From NCBI GenBank assembly GCA_021203905.1, contig JAJQAG010000002.1:1-64000 (forward strand): a DNA stretch of 64,000 nucleotides, read 5' to 3'. The notes beneath the pieces are model-generated. The model was given only the letters and a program-made list of their open reading frames with translations, did not search any database and was not told the origin of the DNA. This stretch comes from Coprobacillus sp. GTDB lineage: Bacteria; Bacillota_I; Bacilli_A; RFN20; CAG-826. The translations under genes and the position numbers were made by a program. This document shows, piece after piece, positions 26,479-36,089 of the stretch (its first letter is position 1; the number at the start of each line of letters is the position of its first letter).

Positions 26479-27654
26479 TTACCAGAGAACAGGAGTGGTG
26501 CCATCGGTGTCGTAGTGCCAACAACCTGCACTTTCTTCTTCACTATAGAAGATCTTCTCCGCTCTATCGAAAGGACCGTTTTGAGTGCCAACAGTCACCT
26601 TCTCGTTGTACTCTTCTTCACTGCCTTCCACATAAACTGTCTCTAAGTTTGTGATGTATCTAAAGGCAATACTTTCAACGGTGACAGTTTCATAACCCTC
26701 AAGTGGAAGAATAATAGAGGACACATTGCTACCCGCAAGAGGATTTACACCGAAGTTTTCATCGATGAATCCATCTGGATTCCAATGGTCATATCCTAAT
26801 CTCTCTTGCCACTCAAAATCTTCTGTCTTCACCCAAGTAGGAATATAGACGGAAGAGATAGGAGAAGCACTGATGGTGTATTCATCTGGAATATCGAAGT
26901 ACTCCACTCCGCTTTCATCAACTTCACCTTCGATTTCTTCATCTTCATCTTCGTCTTCTTCACCTTCATCATCGGTGACATCTTCCATATACTCTCTTTC
27001 CCAGAGTAAGGAAGAAAGATCATTATTCTTATCTTTTTCCACAGTGAGTGTCGTGGTGTATTCATCTTCCCAGAATTCCGCTTTCACTTTCTTGGACCAA
27101 AGCTTCGCTTCGTGGAGACCATTTGTATATGTTGAGGGGAGATCTTCATCTTCCATGCTTTGGACAGTTCCCGTTATTACTGGTGAGAGAATGTCGAGAA
27201 TTTCTTGATAAGTACCATATGTCCAATCTCTCATATAGAAGGTCTGGAGTTTTGAACTATTATACTCGGTGTAGTTAAGCATAACCCCATCCTCGATAAA
27301 GATGCATTGGGAAATAGTACGAATATCACTAATTGTGAGAGTGCTAACCCCACCGGCTTCAACTTCATATCCAGAGACATAGGTATATGGCATAATGAGA
27401 TAACCATATAAGTTTCCTTTGGAGTCAGTCGTGACTTCAAACTCATAAGTTAAATGATATGTTGAACTAGCTGACACCCTGGATCCCTTATAGGTAAAAG
27501 AAATGCCTTCCCAGCTGCTAACATTTTCTGTGGAAACACCTTTAATGAAGTCGACAACATCGCCCCATTCCACAACTTTAGCACAACCAGAAACGCCACC
27601 TGCGAGGCATAAACAAGCCGCAGCTAAACCAAAAACAGTTTTACTTTTTTTCAT
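26479..27654 (-). CDS. Predicted lipoprotein with LRR_5 (BspA-like) C-terminal end
   Basis: Surface lipoprotein of 391 residues: signal peptide MKKSKTVFGLAAACLCLAGG with lipobox VSGC (Cys 24). The middle is unrecognised and carries an acidic run around residues 226-243 (DEGEEDEDEDEEIEGEVDE). The C-terminal 100 residues contain one or two degenerate BspA-type leucine-rich repeats (IAFRYITNLETVYVEG) and the usual terminal sequence of that family, here GCWHYDTDGTTPVLW. Such repeats often mediate surface binding. Divergent from the secreted galactanase, so it may belong to the same uptake programme. Confidence 0.8.
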   Translation of the reverse strand: MKKSKTVFGLAAACLCLAGGVSGCAKVVEWGDVVDFIKGVSTENVSSWEGISFTYKGSRVSASSTYHLTYEFEVTTDSKGNLYGYLIMPYTYVSGYEVEAGGVSTLTISDIRTISQCIFIEDGVMLNYTEYNSSKLQTFYMRDWTYGTYQEILDILSPVITGTVQSMEDEDLPSTYTNGLHEAKLWSKKVKAEFWEDEYTTTLTVEKDKNNDLSSLLWEREYMEDVTDDEGEEDEDEDEEIEGEVDESGVEYFDIPDEYTISASPISSVYIPTWVKTEDFEWQERLGYDHWNPDGFIDENFGVNPLAGSNVSSIILPLEGYETVTVESIAFRYITNLETVYVEGSEEEYNEKVTVGTQNGPFDRAEKIFYSEEESAGCWHYDTDGTTPVLW

Positions 27655-27798
27655 ATGTGCATACCGCCTTTAATCTAATTTTACATTGAAAGAGGGGCAT
27701 GTCAACAAGCAAAATTATAAAAAAATGTAGAAACTACATTCCCTTCTAATTGCTCATTTTTTGGGTTTGATATTTTTCCCTCATTCTGTATTTTTTCC

Positions 27799-27816
27799 TA
27801 AACAATCTATTGTTTA
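27799..27816. promoter_or_regulatory. 18-base palindromic site before the galactanase gene
   Basis: TAAACAA-TCTA-TTGTTTA is a perfect seven-base inverted repeat in the 275-base divergent region (27655-27929). An extended -10 box TGCTAAAAT follows at 27887-27895, 34 bases before the GH53 start. Candidate operator for the galactan genes; otherwise this region is featureless AT-rich DNA. Confidence 0.45.
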
Positions 27817-27929
27817 AATAAATAAAAACTTTGCAAATGTCCTATAAAAATCCCCAAAATAAAATACTTTTATTAGTTTTAAATTGTGCTAAAATGAAAA
27901 CAACCTAATTTTGTCGTGAGGTAAAATTT

Positions 27930-29936
27930 ATGAAAAAATCTCTTTTGCCTGTTGTCGTGGCGCTTATGTCCGTTAGTTTAGGTGCCCTTGCAGGATGCTC
28001 CTCTAGTAGTGTGAGTGATCTTTCTTATGAAGAATGGGAATCCACAGAAGGAGTTATCGTTCCCGCTATTCCGGAATTAAGCAAGAGCAAAAATAAAGAC
28101 TTTATCTTTGGTATGGATGTCTCTTCCATCATTGAAGTAGAAGAAGCCGGTGGTCAATTCTATGACTTTGATGGTAACCCTGTGAGAGATATTATGACCT
28201 TCTTAGCGGATTGTGGTGTCAACTACATTCGTATTCGTTTATGGAATGATCCCTTTGATGAATATGGTAATTCCTTTGGTGGTGGTGGTAATGACATCAC
28301 CACAGATATCGCTATTGCCCAAAGAGCGGTAAACGCGGGAATGAAAGTTTGTTTAGACTTCCATTATTCTGATTTCTGGGCGGATCCTAGTAAACAGACC
28401 ACTCCGAGAGCGTGGGCGAATTATGATATATATGAATTGAGAGACGCTCTCTATGATTATACATATGACACTTTAAAGGCCTTTGATGAGGCTGGTTGTC
28501 TCCCTGATATGGTCCAAATCGGTAATGAAATCAATAGTGGTATTCTTACGGATAAGACCAACTCTCAATCCTATTGTTGGTGTCTCAATGAAGGTATTAG
28601 TGCGGTGAGAAAATACGAGAAAGACACCAAGAGTAGCATTAAGATTGTCCTTCACTATGCCGAAGCAGCCTCTTATAACTCTGTGAGTCAACTCCTCAAT
28701 ACCGTTATGAGCTATGGTGTCACCGATTTTGATATCATCGGTCTTAGTTATTACTCCTATTGGCATGGTGGAATTGATGAACTCAAAGAGTCTCTTGCTC
28801 AGTTTGAGCAGAACTTCAAGAAATATGATATTGCAATTATGGAGTATTCATATGGTTACACTGATGACTACACCGGTAACGCTGCAAATATCTATAACTC
28901 CAGCGACTGTGAGTCGATGGGTGGTTATGTGACCTCTGTCCAAGGACAAGCCTCTTACATCCACGATGTCAATGAAGCGGTCGCAGAAATCAATAATGGT
29001 ATTGGTACCTTCTATTGGGAGCCTGCTTGGTTACCACTAGATGGAACAAGCTGGGCATCTAGTTATGCCGCAGATTATCTCACATCCCAAGGTGATGACA
29101 CCGGCAGTCTTGATAAAGTTACTTGGGCGAACCAAGCCTTATTCGACTTTACTGGTCATCCTCTTGATTCCTTAAAAGCCTATCGTTTAATGAAGGGTGA
29201 CTATGGATATACAGAAACATCATTCTCCTATGAAGAAGAGATGGAAGCCAGTGTCAATATCGCTGCTAGCGATCTCACCGCTGCCCTTCCACAGAACCTC
29301 AAGGTTCTTACCGAACTTGATCGTTGGGTGAACGCTCCAATCACTTGGGATCAAAGCGATGTTCAATCTATTAGAGATGGTGGTGAAGGGAACTACACAA
29401 TCCACGGAACCGCTTCTTATCTCGATGGTAGGTTTGATGTGATTGGCAACCTCACTTGCTACTACGAGTATCTCGCCAATGGTGGTTTTGAGGAATGCAC
29501 TGGAACCGCTGATATCAGTGACTTCTCTCTTGTTCCTGGCTGGTCTTGCCAAGGCACAGGATACCGTGTTGAGAGAAAGGGTAATGCTCATGATGGTTTC
29601 TATAACTTCAATGTGTGGGCAAGCACTGACTTCTCTTGCACTCTCTCGCAAGAAGTCTATTGTGATGCGGGTGATTACTTCTTCCAGGTCTATGGTCGAA
29701 GTGGTGATGGTTCCTATCCAGATGTGACAATCTTTGTTGAACAGAATGGAACTGAGATTGCCTCTGCGTCCCTTGATTGGTCCACTGGTGAAGGTAATTG
29801 GCCTGACTGGTTACTCACCACTGTGAACTTCTCTCTCACCAGTAGTTCTTCTCTCACCGTGGGAGCGAGAATCACTGGTCATTCACAAGATTGGGCACAC
29901 CTCGATGACTTTGCTCTTGGTCATGTCATTGCGTAA
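27930..29936 (+). CDS. Cell-surface arabinogalactan endo-beta-1,4-galactanase (GH53 lipoprotein)
   Basis: Secreted endo-galactanase of 668 residues that cuts beta-1,4-galactan side chains of pectin. Lipoprotein signal with lipobox LAGC (Cys 23); GH53 barrel about 55-420 with acid/base Glu 200 in QIGNEI and nucleophile Glu 305 in IMEYSYGY; then a bacterial Ig-like domain (about 430-515, with the typical VITWD-like segment APITWDQSDV) and a C-terminal carbohydrate-binding-like beta sandwich (about 520-668, starting NGGFEECTG and ending AHLDDFALG). SD GAGGT. Opens the galactan locus; two cytoplasmic GH53 paralogues follow. Confidence 0.95.
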   Translation: MKKSLLPVVVALMSVSLGALAGCSSSSVSDLSYEEWESTEGVIVPAIPELSKSKNKDFIFGMDVSSIIEVEEAGGQFYDFDGNPVRDIMTFLADCGVNYIRIRLWNDPFDEYGNSFGGGGNDITTDIAIAQRAVNAGMKVCLDFHYSDFWADPSKQTTPRAWANYDIYELRDALYDYTYDTLKAFDEAGCLPDMVQIGNEINSGILTDKTNSQSYCWCLNEGISAVRKYEKDTKSSIKIVLHYAEAASYNSVSQLLNTVMSYGVTDFDIIGLSYYSYWHGGIDELKESLAQFEQNFKKYDIAIMEYSYGYTDDYTGNAANIYNSSDCESMGGYVTSVQGQASYIHDVNEAVAEINNGIGTFYWEPAWLPLDGTSWASSYAADYLTSQGDDTGSLDKVTWANQALFDFTGHPLDSLKAYRLMKGDYGYTETSFSYEEEMEASVNIAASDLTAALPQNLKVLTELDRWVNAPITWDQSDVQSIRDGGEGNYTIHGTASYLDGRFDVIGNLTCYYEYLANGGFEECTGTADISDFSLVPGWSCQGTGYRVERKGNAHDGFYNFNVWASTDFSCTLSQEVYCDAGDYFFQVYGRSGDGSYPDVTIFVEQNGTEIASASLDWSTGEGNWPDWLLTTVNFSLTSSSSLTVGARITGHSQDWAHLDDFALGHVIA

Positions 29937-30041
29937 TTGAGTAAAATTAACAAAATTTCTTAATTTTGTAAAATAACATTGTTATTTAACAATTAGATAT
30001 ACTAGAATATATCGAACTTACAGCGTGGAGAAGAGATAAAG

Positions 30042-31181
30042 ATGAAGTATATAGTAGGAATGGATGTCTCCACTTTGCTCGAATGTGAAAGTGATGGAGC
30101 GAAGTATTATGACCACGGAGAAGAGAAAGAATTAATGCATATTCTTAAGGATTATGGCACGAATTCTATCCGTCTTCGCTTATGGCTTGATCCCTATGAT
30201 GAGAATGGAGTGCCCTATGGAGGGGGAACCTGTGATATTGAACATGTCATCACCCTCGCAAAGAGAGCAAAATCTCTTGGTTTATCATTCCTTCTTGATA
30301 TTCATTACTCTGACTTCTGGGTAGATCCTTATAAACAGACGATTCCTAAAGCGTGGAAGAACTATTCTTTTGAAGAACTCGTCAATGTCATGTATACCTA
30401 CACAACTGAGGTTCTCAATCGTTTAAAAGACGAGGGAGTCGCTCCTGATATGGTTCAAGTAGGTAATGAAATTACCTATGGAATGCTCTGGCCTCAAGGA
30501 AAAATTGAAAAGAAAGCTTGGAAGGATTATGGAGCGGATGAGTATGATGACTTCTGCACTCTCCTAAAAAGCGGTATTAAAGCGGTGAGAGATTTTAACC
30601 CCTCTATTCCCGTTATCATCCACATTGAAAGATCATTTGATAATGGTTACTATCGTTTCTTCTTTACTGAGATGGCCCAGCATAATGTGGATTATGACGC
30701 TATTGGATTAAGCTATTATCCTTATTGGCACTTCTCCTTCGATCTTGTCATTAACAATATGATTGATATGTGGAACATGTTCCACAAAGACCTCTATGTG
30801 GTGGAAACTGCTTATGCCTTTACCACAAAACACTACACAGATCGTTGGGACGCCAAACCTCTAGCGGTTGACTCTGAGTATATTCCTTCCAGTAACTACA
30901 CAGTGGAGTTTCCTCTCACTCCAGATGGACAAAAAGAGTTCTTCACTCAACTCCTTCATCGTCTTACTCGAGTGGAAGGATTTAAAGGTATTTATGTTTG
31001 GGAACCCGCATGGTTACCCACCCCCCATTCAACCTGGGCAAGTGAGGGAGCCCTTCGTTATATGGAACTCATTGATAAGATGGGTAATGAGTGGTGTAAT
31101 CAAGCTCTCTTTGATTACAGTGGTAACGCTTTACCCGCTCTTGAAGTCTTTAAAGACTTCTCAAAGAAATATAACTCCTAA
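30042..31181 (+). CDS. Cytoplasmic GH53 galactanase paralogue 1
   Basis: GH53 enzyme of 379 residues with no signal peptide, hence intracellular. The barrel is complete: GMDVSTLLECESDGAKYYD at the N-terminus, RLRLWLDPYDENG, DIHYSDFWVDPYKQ, acid/base Glu 143 in QVGNEIT and nucleophile Glu 255 in VVETAYAF. The likely role is trimming imported galacto-oligosaccharides. SD GGAGAAG; the 105-base gap after the secreted galactanase holds AT-rich inverted repeats, so it may have its own promoter. A strong terminator follows. Confidence 0.92.
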   Translation: MKYIVGMDVSTLLECESDGAKYYDHGEEKELMHILKDYGTNSIRLRLWLDPYDENGVPYGGGTCDIEHVITLAKRAKSLGLSFLLDIHYSDFWVDPYKQTIPKAWKNYSFEELVNVMYTYTTEVLNRLKDEGVAPDMVQVGNEITYGMLWPQGKIEKKAWKDYGADEYDDFCTLLKSGIKAVRDFNPSIPVIIHIERSFDNGYYRFFFTEMAQHNVDYDAIGLSYYPYWHFSFDLVINNMIDMWNMFHKDLYVVETAYAFTTKHYTDRWDAKPLAVDSEYIPSSNYTVEFPLTPDGQKEFFTQLLHRLTRVEGFKGIYVWEPAWLPTPHSTWASEGALRYMELIDKMGNEWCNQALFDYSGNALPALEVFKDFSKKYNS

Positions 31182-31208
31182 ATATAACGATTCAAGGTGT
31201 TAATAAAC

Positions 31209-31245
31209 AAAGACGACCTGTCCTAAAAACGGTCGTCTTTTTTTG
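31209..31245 (+). terminator. Terminator after cytoplasmic GH53
   Basis: AAAGACGACC / GGTCGTCTTT stem with a twelve-base loop followed by a seven-T run. Confidence 0.88.
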
Positions 31246-31487
31246 TGTTTATTATGTCTTTTTCCCTCTTGTGCCCACACCTCATATGCATATGTGCAAA
31301 TAATTGTTGAAATAAAACGACGAGAGAGTAAAATAATACTTGAAATTAGGAAATAAGTGGACACTTTATTTTAGTTAATGAATGTTTTACTTTTTCCTTA
31401 CCCAACATAATTTGGGATTTGTATCAAGGTAATTTTTTTACCTAAAAATTCTTTTTAATTTACTACTATTTTTTGGAGGTAAAACAA

Positions 31488-32834
31488 ATGAAAAAAGGAT
31501 TAAAAGTCTTATCGATTGTCGGTCTCACCGCAGTCAGCATTGGTGCCGTGAGTGCCCTTGCTTCTTGTGGCAGCAAAGAGAAATTCTACATCTGGGGTCC
31601 AGAAGAAGTCATTGATGATCTTGAAGGACAAGTCAATGATTGGCTCGACACTCTTGATGAAGAAGAGTATGAGGATTTCACATCCAAATACAAACTCACC
31701 TACTCTAGTGTTTCTGAGTCCAATGCGGCGGAGCAATTACAGACCGATGTTGGTGCTGCTGGTAGTGTGTACTTCTTCCCACAGGATCAACTTGCACGTT
31801 TGATTAGCTCAAACCTCATTCAACCAGTCTCTAGCACCTTTGCTAGTGATGTGAGAAGTAGAAACGATAGTGGTTCCATTGCTGCTGCTACCGCTGGCTC
31901 CACTCTCTATGCCTTCCCAATCACATCTGATAATGGGTTCTTCGTCTATTACGATGCCACTGCTCTTAATAGCTATGTGAGCACTTTAGACGATGGCACA
32001 ACTGTGGAAGATGTTATTGGTGATCAGACCAAACTTATTGCGGCCGCAACAGCACTTAGCATGACCATTAACTTCAACCTTGCTGAAGATGGTGGTTGGT
32101 ACAACGCTGCCTACTTCTTCGGTGCGGGTGCAACTTCTGAATGGGGTCTTTCTTCAGATGGTAGCTTCTACGCTGAAGGTGTGACCGATACCTATAATTC
32201 TGACGCTGGCCTTCTTGCTTGTGCTGGTATGGCTGAATTAATCAACTCTGGTGTTTGGGTTGATGGTAGTTCCGCTAGCGGCTTCTCTGAATCAGCTCTC
32301 GTTGTCGTTGATGGTACATGGGATTACAATGCCGCTAATGAAGCTCTTGCCACAAGAGAAGGTGGCCACGAATTAGGCTGTGCTCCTCTCTGGACTGTTA
32401 CTGTCAGTGCAGATACACTTTCTACTATCACTGAGGATACGACCTATCAACTCTACACCTTCACTGGTAATAAGCTCATTGGAACAAAGCCAGAAGAAGA
32501 TGGTGAGAAGAATGCTTACGCTCAATCCATTGCTAACTATCTCTCTGACTATGATTGCCAGATGGATCGTTTCAACAAGCATGCCTGGGGACCAAGCAAT
32601 CTCAAAGCTCAAGAGTCTGAGGCTGTCCAAGAGAACCCCGCTCTTGTTGCTCTTAACACTCAATTCTCTTTAGGTGGTGTCCCTCAAGGAAACTATCCTG
32701 ATGAGTGGTGGTACTGGGCCGCTGAGATTGGCTGTGGTATTAGAACTAATGAAGCAACTGACGAAGACGCTTGGGCATCTATTCTTGCTACTTATGGAGC
32801 AAGTTTAACTGAATATATTGATTCATATCTCTAA
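31488..32834 (+). CDS. Sugar ABC transporter solute-binding lipoprotein
   Basis: Binding protein of 448 residues of the maltose/galacto-oligosaccharide type (SBP_bac_1 family). Lipobox LASC (Cys about 27). It begins FYIWGPEEV after the lipid anchor and shows the hinge-typical LYAFPITSDNGFFVYYD and LALVVVDGTWDYNAANEAL-like segments. Start ATG 31488 behind GGAGG; an in-frame TTG at 31473 is inside the leader. A terminator-like hairpin separates it from the permease genes, which would favour excess binding protein over membrane subunits. The 240-base upstream leader holds the palindrome CATATGCATATG. Confidence 0.93.
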   Translation: MKKGLKVLSIVGLTAVSIGAVSALASCGSKEKFYIWGPEEVIDDLEGQVNDWLDTLDEEEYEDFTSKYKLTYSSVSESNAAEQLQTDVGAAGSVYFFPQDQLARLISSNLIQPVSSTFASDVRSRNDSGSIAAATAGSTLYAFPITSDNGFFVYYDATALNSYVSTLDDGTTVEDVIGDQTKLIAAATALSMTINFNLAEDGGWYNAAYFFGAGATSEWGLSSDGSFYAEGVTDTYNSDAGLLACAGMAELINSGVWVDGSSASGFSESALVVVDGTWDYNAANEALATREGGHELGCAPLWTVTVSADTLSTITEDTTYQLYTFTGNKLIGTKPEEDGEKNAYAQSIANYLSDYDCQMDRFNKHAWGPSNLKAQESEAVQENPALVALNTQFSLGGVPQGNYPDEWWYWAAEIGCGIRTNEATDEDAWASILATYGASLTEYIDSYL

Positions 32835-32848
32835 TTGTCAGTTATTTT

Positions 32849-32878
32849 AGGGGCGGGCTATGCTCGCCCCTCCATTTT
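32849..32878 (+). terminator. Intra-operon terminator/attenuator after the binding protein gene
   Basis: AGGGGCGGG-CTATG-CTCGCCCCT (one G-T pair) followed by CCATTTTTA. It lies between the binding protein and its permeases and probably lets only a fraction of transcripts continue. Confidence 0.75.
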
Positions 32879-33036
32879 TATTATTTTGGGTTTCTTATAT
32901 ATTGATATTAGATAGGTAATATATAGTTGCAAAATATATTAGTTAGCCAATCTTAATATGTATCTCTACCCTTTAATCTCATGAAGTATTTAAATCTTCG
33001 GATCTAAATAAAAAATACAAAGGTGGTTATTAAATT

Positions 33037-34557
33037 ATGACTAAGCAGTTAACTACACTTGAATACTTAGGAATGAGTTCTATCAAGAGATTTGGTTACC
33101 GCTCATGGAATCTAATACTATCCCTTCCACATCGATGCATGAATCTTCTTCGTGCTTGTGGGCGTTTCTTTAAGAAATTTGGACTTTGGTGTGCCCATAC
33201 TTGGATTGATATTTGGCAGACCTTTAAATATGGCGATTGGAAAGCGCGCCTTTCGTTCATAGTTATGGGTTTTGACAACATCTGTCATGGGCAATGGCTT
33301 AGAGGATGTGTCTTTCTCCTCTTCGAGGCTGTCTTCATCTGGTTCATGATTGCGTATGGAGGTTTGTGGTTAGCAAGATTGGCCCTCTCTAATCTACAGA
33401 TTGAGTCAATTGAATCCCCAACGATTACTCGTATCGCGGGTTCTAATGTTGTGACCACAGAGTATCAATATGCTGATAACTCCATTAATTACCTCATCTG
33501 GGGTATTCTTACACTCTTTATCTGTATCGCCGCGATTTGGACATGGCGACTTAATGTCAGACAATCCAAACTCTTAAGAGAAGATATGGCCCAAGGTAAG
33601 AGACTCCACAATGCGAAAGATGATGGTTACGCTCTCATTGATCGTCAGTTCCATAGAACAGTGTTAGCATTACCAACAATTGGTATTCTCATTTTTACAG
33701 TAATGCCAATCATTCTTATGATTATGGTGGCATTTACGAATTTCGATGCGTATACGCAACCGCCGATGAACTCCTTTGAATGGGTTGGAGGTCAGAACTG
33801 GTCTACTATCTTTACCTGGAGTAATGGTGGTAACGCCTTCATGGCAACCTTTGGAGAGCTGCTGTACTGGACGTTACTATGGGCCTTCTTCGCAACCTTC
33901 ACTAACTACTTCTTAGGTATGTTCGTGGCGATGATGATTAATAAAAAAGGTATTAAGCTTAAGAAGATGTGGAGAACCTTGCTGGTTATTACCATCGCGG
34001 TTCCACAATTCATCTCCCTCCTCTACCTCTCTCACATGTTTGATAGAAGTGGACTTGTCAACTCCTTCTTCGGTAGTGATGTTGGTTTCTGGGAGAACAA
34101 GTGGATTGCCCGTGTGATGGTTATTGTCATCAACATTTGGGTGGGTATTCCATACTTAATGCTTATTACAACCGGTGTTTTAATGAACATCCCAGCGGAC
34201 CTCTATGAATCCGCGAAGATTGATGGGGCTAATGCGATGCAGATGTATGGAAGAATTACTCTCCCTTATATGCTCTTCGTTACTGGACCCTATCTCTTAA
34301 CTTCCTTTACAGGAAACATGAATAACTTCAACGTTATATATCTGCTTACCGGTGGTAATCCATCAGTGGGTCTCTATAAGCAAGCCGGTGGTACTGATTT
34401 ACTTATCACTTGGTTATTCAAGTTGACCACTCAAGGTGATCACTCCTATTACCTCGCTAGTATTATTGGTATCTTCGTGTTCGTCGTTGTCGCAGTTGTC
34501 TCCTTAATTGTGTACAACATTATTCCATCAACAAGAAACGAGGAGGATTTCGCATAA
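33037..34557 (+). CDS. Sugar ABC transporter permease, MalF type
   Basis: Inner-membrane permease of 506 residues. The N-terminal 130 residues form a basic, Trp-rich cytoplasmic stretch and a hydrophobic region (FDNICHGQWLRGCVFLLFEA) seen in MalF-like permeases of Gram-positive galacto-oligosaccharide systems. The BPD transport domain (about 215-495) contains the EAA loop ESAKIDGANAMQMYGRITLP, which docks the ATPase. The stop overlaps the next start (TAATG), with AGGAGG upstream of it. Confidence 0.94.
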   Translation: MTKQLTTLEYLGMSSIKRFGYRSWNLILSLPHRCMNLLRACGRFFKKFGLWCAHTWIDIWQTFKYGDWKARLSFIVMGFDNICHGQWLRGCVFLLFEAVFIWFMIAYGGLWLARLALSNLQIESIESPTITRIAGSNVVTTEYQYADNSINYLIWGILTLFICIAAIWTWRLNVRQSKLLREDMAQGKRLHNAKDDGYALIDRQFHRTVLALPTIGILIFTVMPIILMIMVAFTNFDAYTQPPMNSFEWVGGQNWSTIFTWSNGGNAFMATFGELLYWTLLWAFFATFTNYFLGMFVAMMINKKGIKLKKMWRTLLVITIAVPQFISLLYLSHMFDRSGLVNSFFGSDVGFWENKWIARVMVIVINIWVGIPYLMLITTGVLMNIPADLYESAKIDGANAMQMYGRITLPYMLFVTGPYLLTSFTGNMNNFNVIYLLTGGNPSVGLYKQAGGTDLLITWLFKLTTQGDHSYYLASIIGIFVFVVVAVVSLIVYNIIPSTRNEEDFA

Positions 34558-36077
34558 TGGCAGAAGAAAATGCTGTGGCCACTGTTGTGACCGCCCAACA
34601 AGTGAAAGACCTCGTCTTCGATAATTCCCAAAAGATTGGTGAATTCCGTCTCGTTATGAAGCAAGACATCAAGAGAGCGAGATTTGCCGCAGAGAAAAGA
34701 ACCATTAGAATGACGGAGGGCGATGAGCTCAAAGACATGATTGCCAAGGCGAACTTTGAAGAGAAAGCCTTACAGGTTCAATATGAAGCGAGTTTAGCCG
34801 CTCTCAAAGAGAGACAAGCGCAAGAGTTAGAAGGAGTCACCGATCCTATTGAACTTCAAGAATTAAAACTTGCCCAGCAAGCGGAGTTCAATAAGTTCAT
34901 TGGTCGTGACGATAAAGTCGTCAAGATCCAAAATAAAGCACAAATGCTTGATCTCAAAGAGAGACAAGCGAAAGAGACTGAGGAGTTTGCCGCTCGTAAA
35001 GCGACGGCTTTAGAAGGTCTCAGTGAGGAAGAGGCGAAAGTGAAGAGTGATGAACTCAAAGCGGAAGAGAAAGCCTTAAATAAGAATCACAAGCACGAGG
35101 AAGCTCTTCTTGTGATGAAACAAAGACAACTCTATGCCTCAACTGGTTATTACGTCTCTAAACAACGTAATCACAAGTCCTCTCAAAAACGTAATCGTAT
35201 TATTGCTAATACCTCTATCTATGTGGGCTTAACAATAATCTCCCTTCTCTGGTTATTACCATTCGTCTTCATTCTTCTTCAATCACTCAGAACCGAGACC
35301 TATCATGGTGTCTCTGGTTATCTCCTCTTGATTGATCGAGAATACGATGAGTTTGGTAATGTGATTTCTCGACACTGGAATGTGGGCTGGGATAACTACG
35401 CTGCCCTCTTTAAGACCTCAGAGAATAACTTCTTAAAGTGGTACCTTAACACCTTCATTATTGCGGTGTGTACCGCTGTCGGCCAAACCATTATGGTGCT
35501 TCTTGTCTCCTATGGCTTAAGCCGTCTTAGATTCCGTGGTCGTAAGATGCTCATGAACGTCATGCTCGTGCTCGGCATGTTCCCTGGATTCCTAACGATG
35601 ATTATTCTCTACTGGATGCTCTCCGATATGGGCTTAACTCAAAGTGGTGCGGTTGGAGGTATCATCCTGGTCAACATTGCTTCATCTGGAATGGGCTACT
35701 ATGTCTGTAAAGGATATTTCGATACCATTCCAAAAACACTTGATGAAGCCGCAAGAGTCGATGGGGCAACAAGAGCTGGTGTCTTCTTCAAAGTCATCAT
35801 CCCAATGTCCGGATCAATTATCATTTATGTTATATTAACAGCCTTCATGGGCCCATGGGCTGATTACATCTTTGCCAGCTACATTGCCTTCGGTGAAGAG
35901 AGCTCCTACAACGTGGCTGTCGGTCTCTACACCTGGCTGACGAAAGATCAGATCAACTCAATGTACACAGAATTCTGTGCTGGCGGCGTTTTGGTCGCCA
36001 TCCCTGTGACCGTGCTATTCATGTGTCTACAGAGATTCTATGTTGAGGGTGTCACTGGTGGCGCAGTTAAAGGATAA
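34557..36077 (+). CDS. Sugar ABC transporter permease, MalG type, with a 200-residue N-terminal coiled coil
   Basis: Permease of 506 residues, about 200 longer than the usual 280-300. Residues 1-215 are highly charged and predicted helical, with heptad-like spacing and two copies of LKERQA[Q/K]E at 83-90 and 133-140; no signal peptide, so cytoplasmic. The MalG domain starts near 217 (NTSIYVGLTIISLLWLLPFV) and contains the EAA loop EAARVDGATRAGVFFKVIIP. The extension's repeat resembles one in the C-terminal tail of the cognate ATPase encoded next. Frame and codon usage are continuous, so a fusion artefact is unlikely. Confidence 0.93.
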   Translation: MAEENAVATVVTAQQVKDLVFDNSQKIGEFRLVMKQDIKRARFAAEKRTIRMTEGDELKDMIAKANFEEKALQVQYEASLAALKERQAQELEGVTDPIELQELKLAQQAEFNKFIGRDDKVVKIQNKAQMLDLKERQAKETEEFAARKATALEGLSEEEAKVKSDELKAEEKALNKNHKHEEALLVMKQRQLYASTGYYVSKQRNHKSSQKRNRIIANTSIYVGLTIISLLWLLPFVFILLQSLRTETYHGVSGYLLLIDREYDEFGNVISRHWNVGWDNYAALFKTSENNFLKWYLNTFIIAVCTAVGQTIMVLLVSYGLSRLRFRGRKMLMNVMLVLGMFPGFLTMIILYWMLSDMGLTQSGAVGGIILVNIASSGMGYYVCKGYFDTIPKTLDEAARVDGATRAGVFFKVIIPMSGSIIIYVILTAFMGPWADYIFASYIAFGEESSYNVAVGLYTWLTKDQINSMYTEFCAGGVLVAIPVTVLFMCLQRFYVEGVTGGAVKG

Positions 36078-36089
36078 AGGAGAAATATT

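Noticed and set aside
29950-29987. Inverted repeats ACAAAATT-TCTT-AATTTTGT and AAATAAC-ATT-GTTATTT between two GH53 genes, considered as a terminator or operator
   Set aside because: Arms are almost purely A/T and no T-run follows; too weak to call in this AT-rich spacer.
31285-31296. Palindrome CATATGCATATG upstream of the binding protein gene
   Set aside because: Short, low complexity and not repeated at other promoters of the locus.
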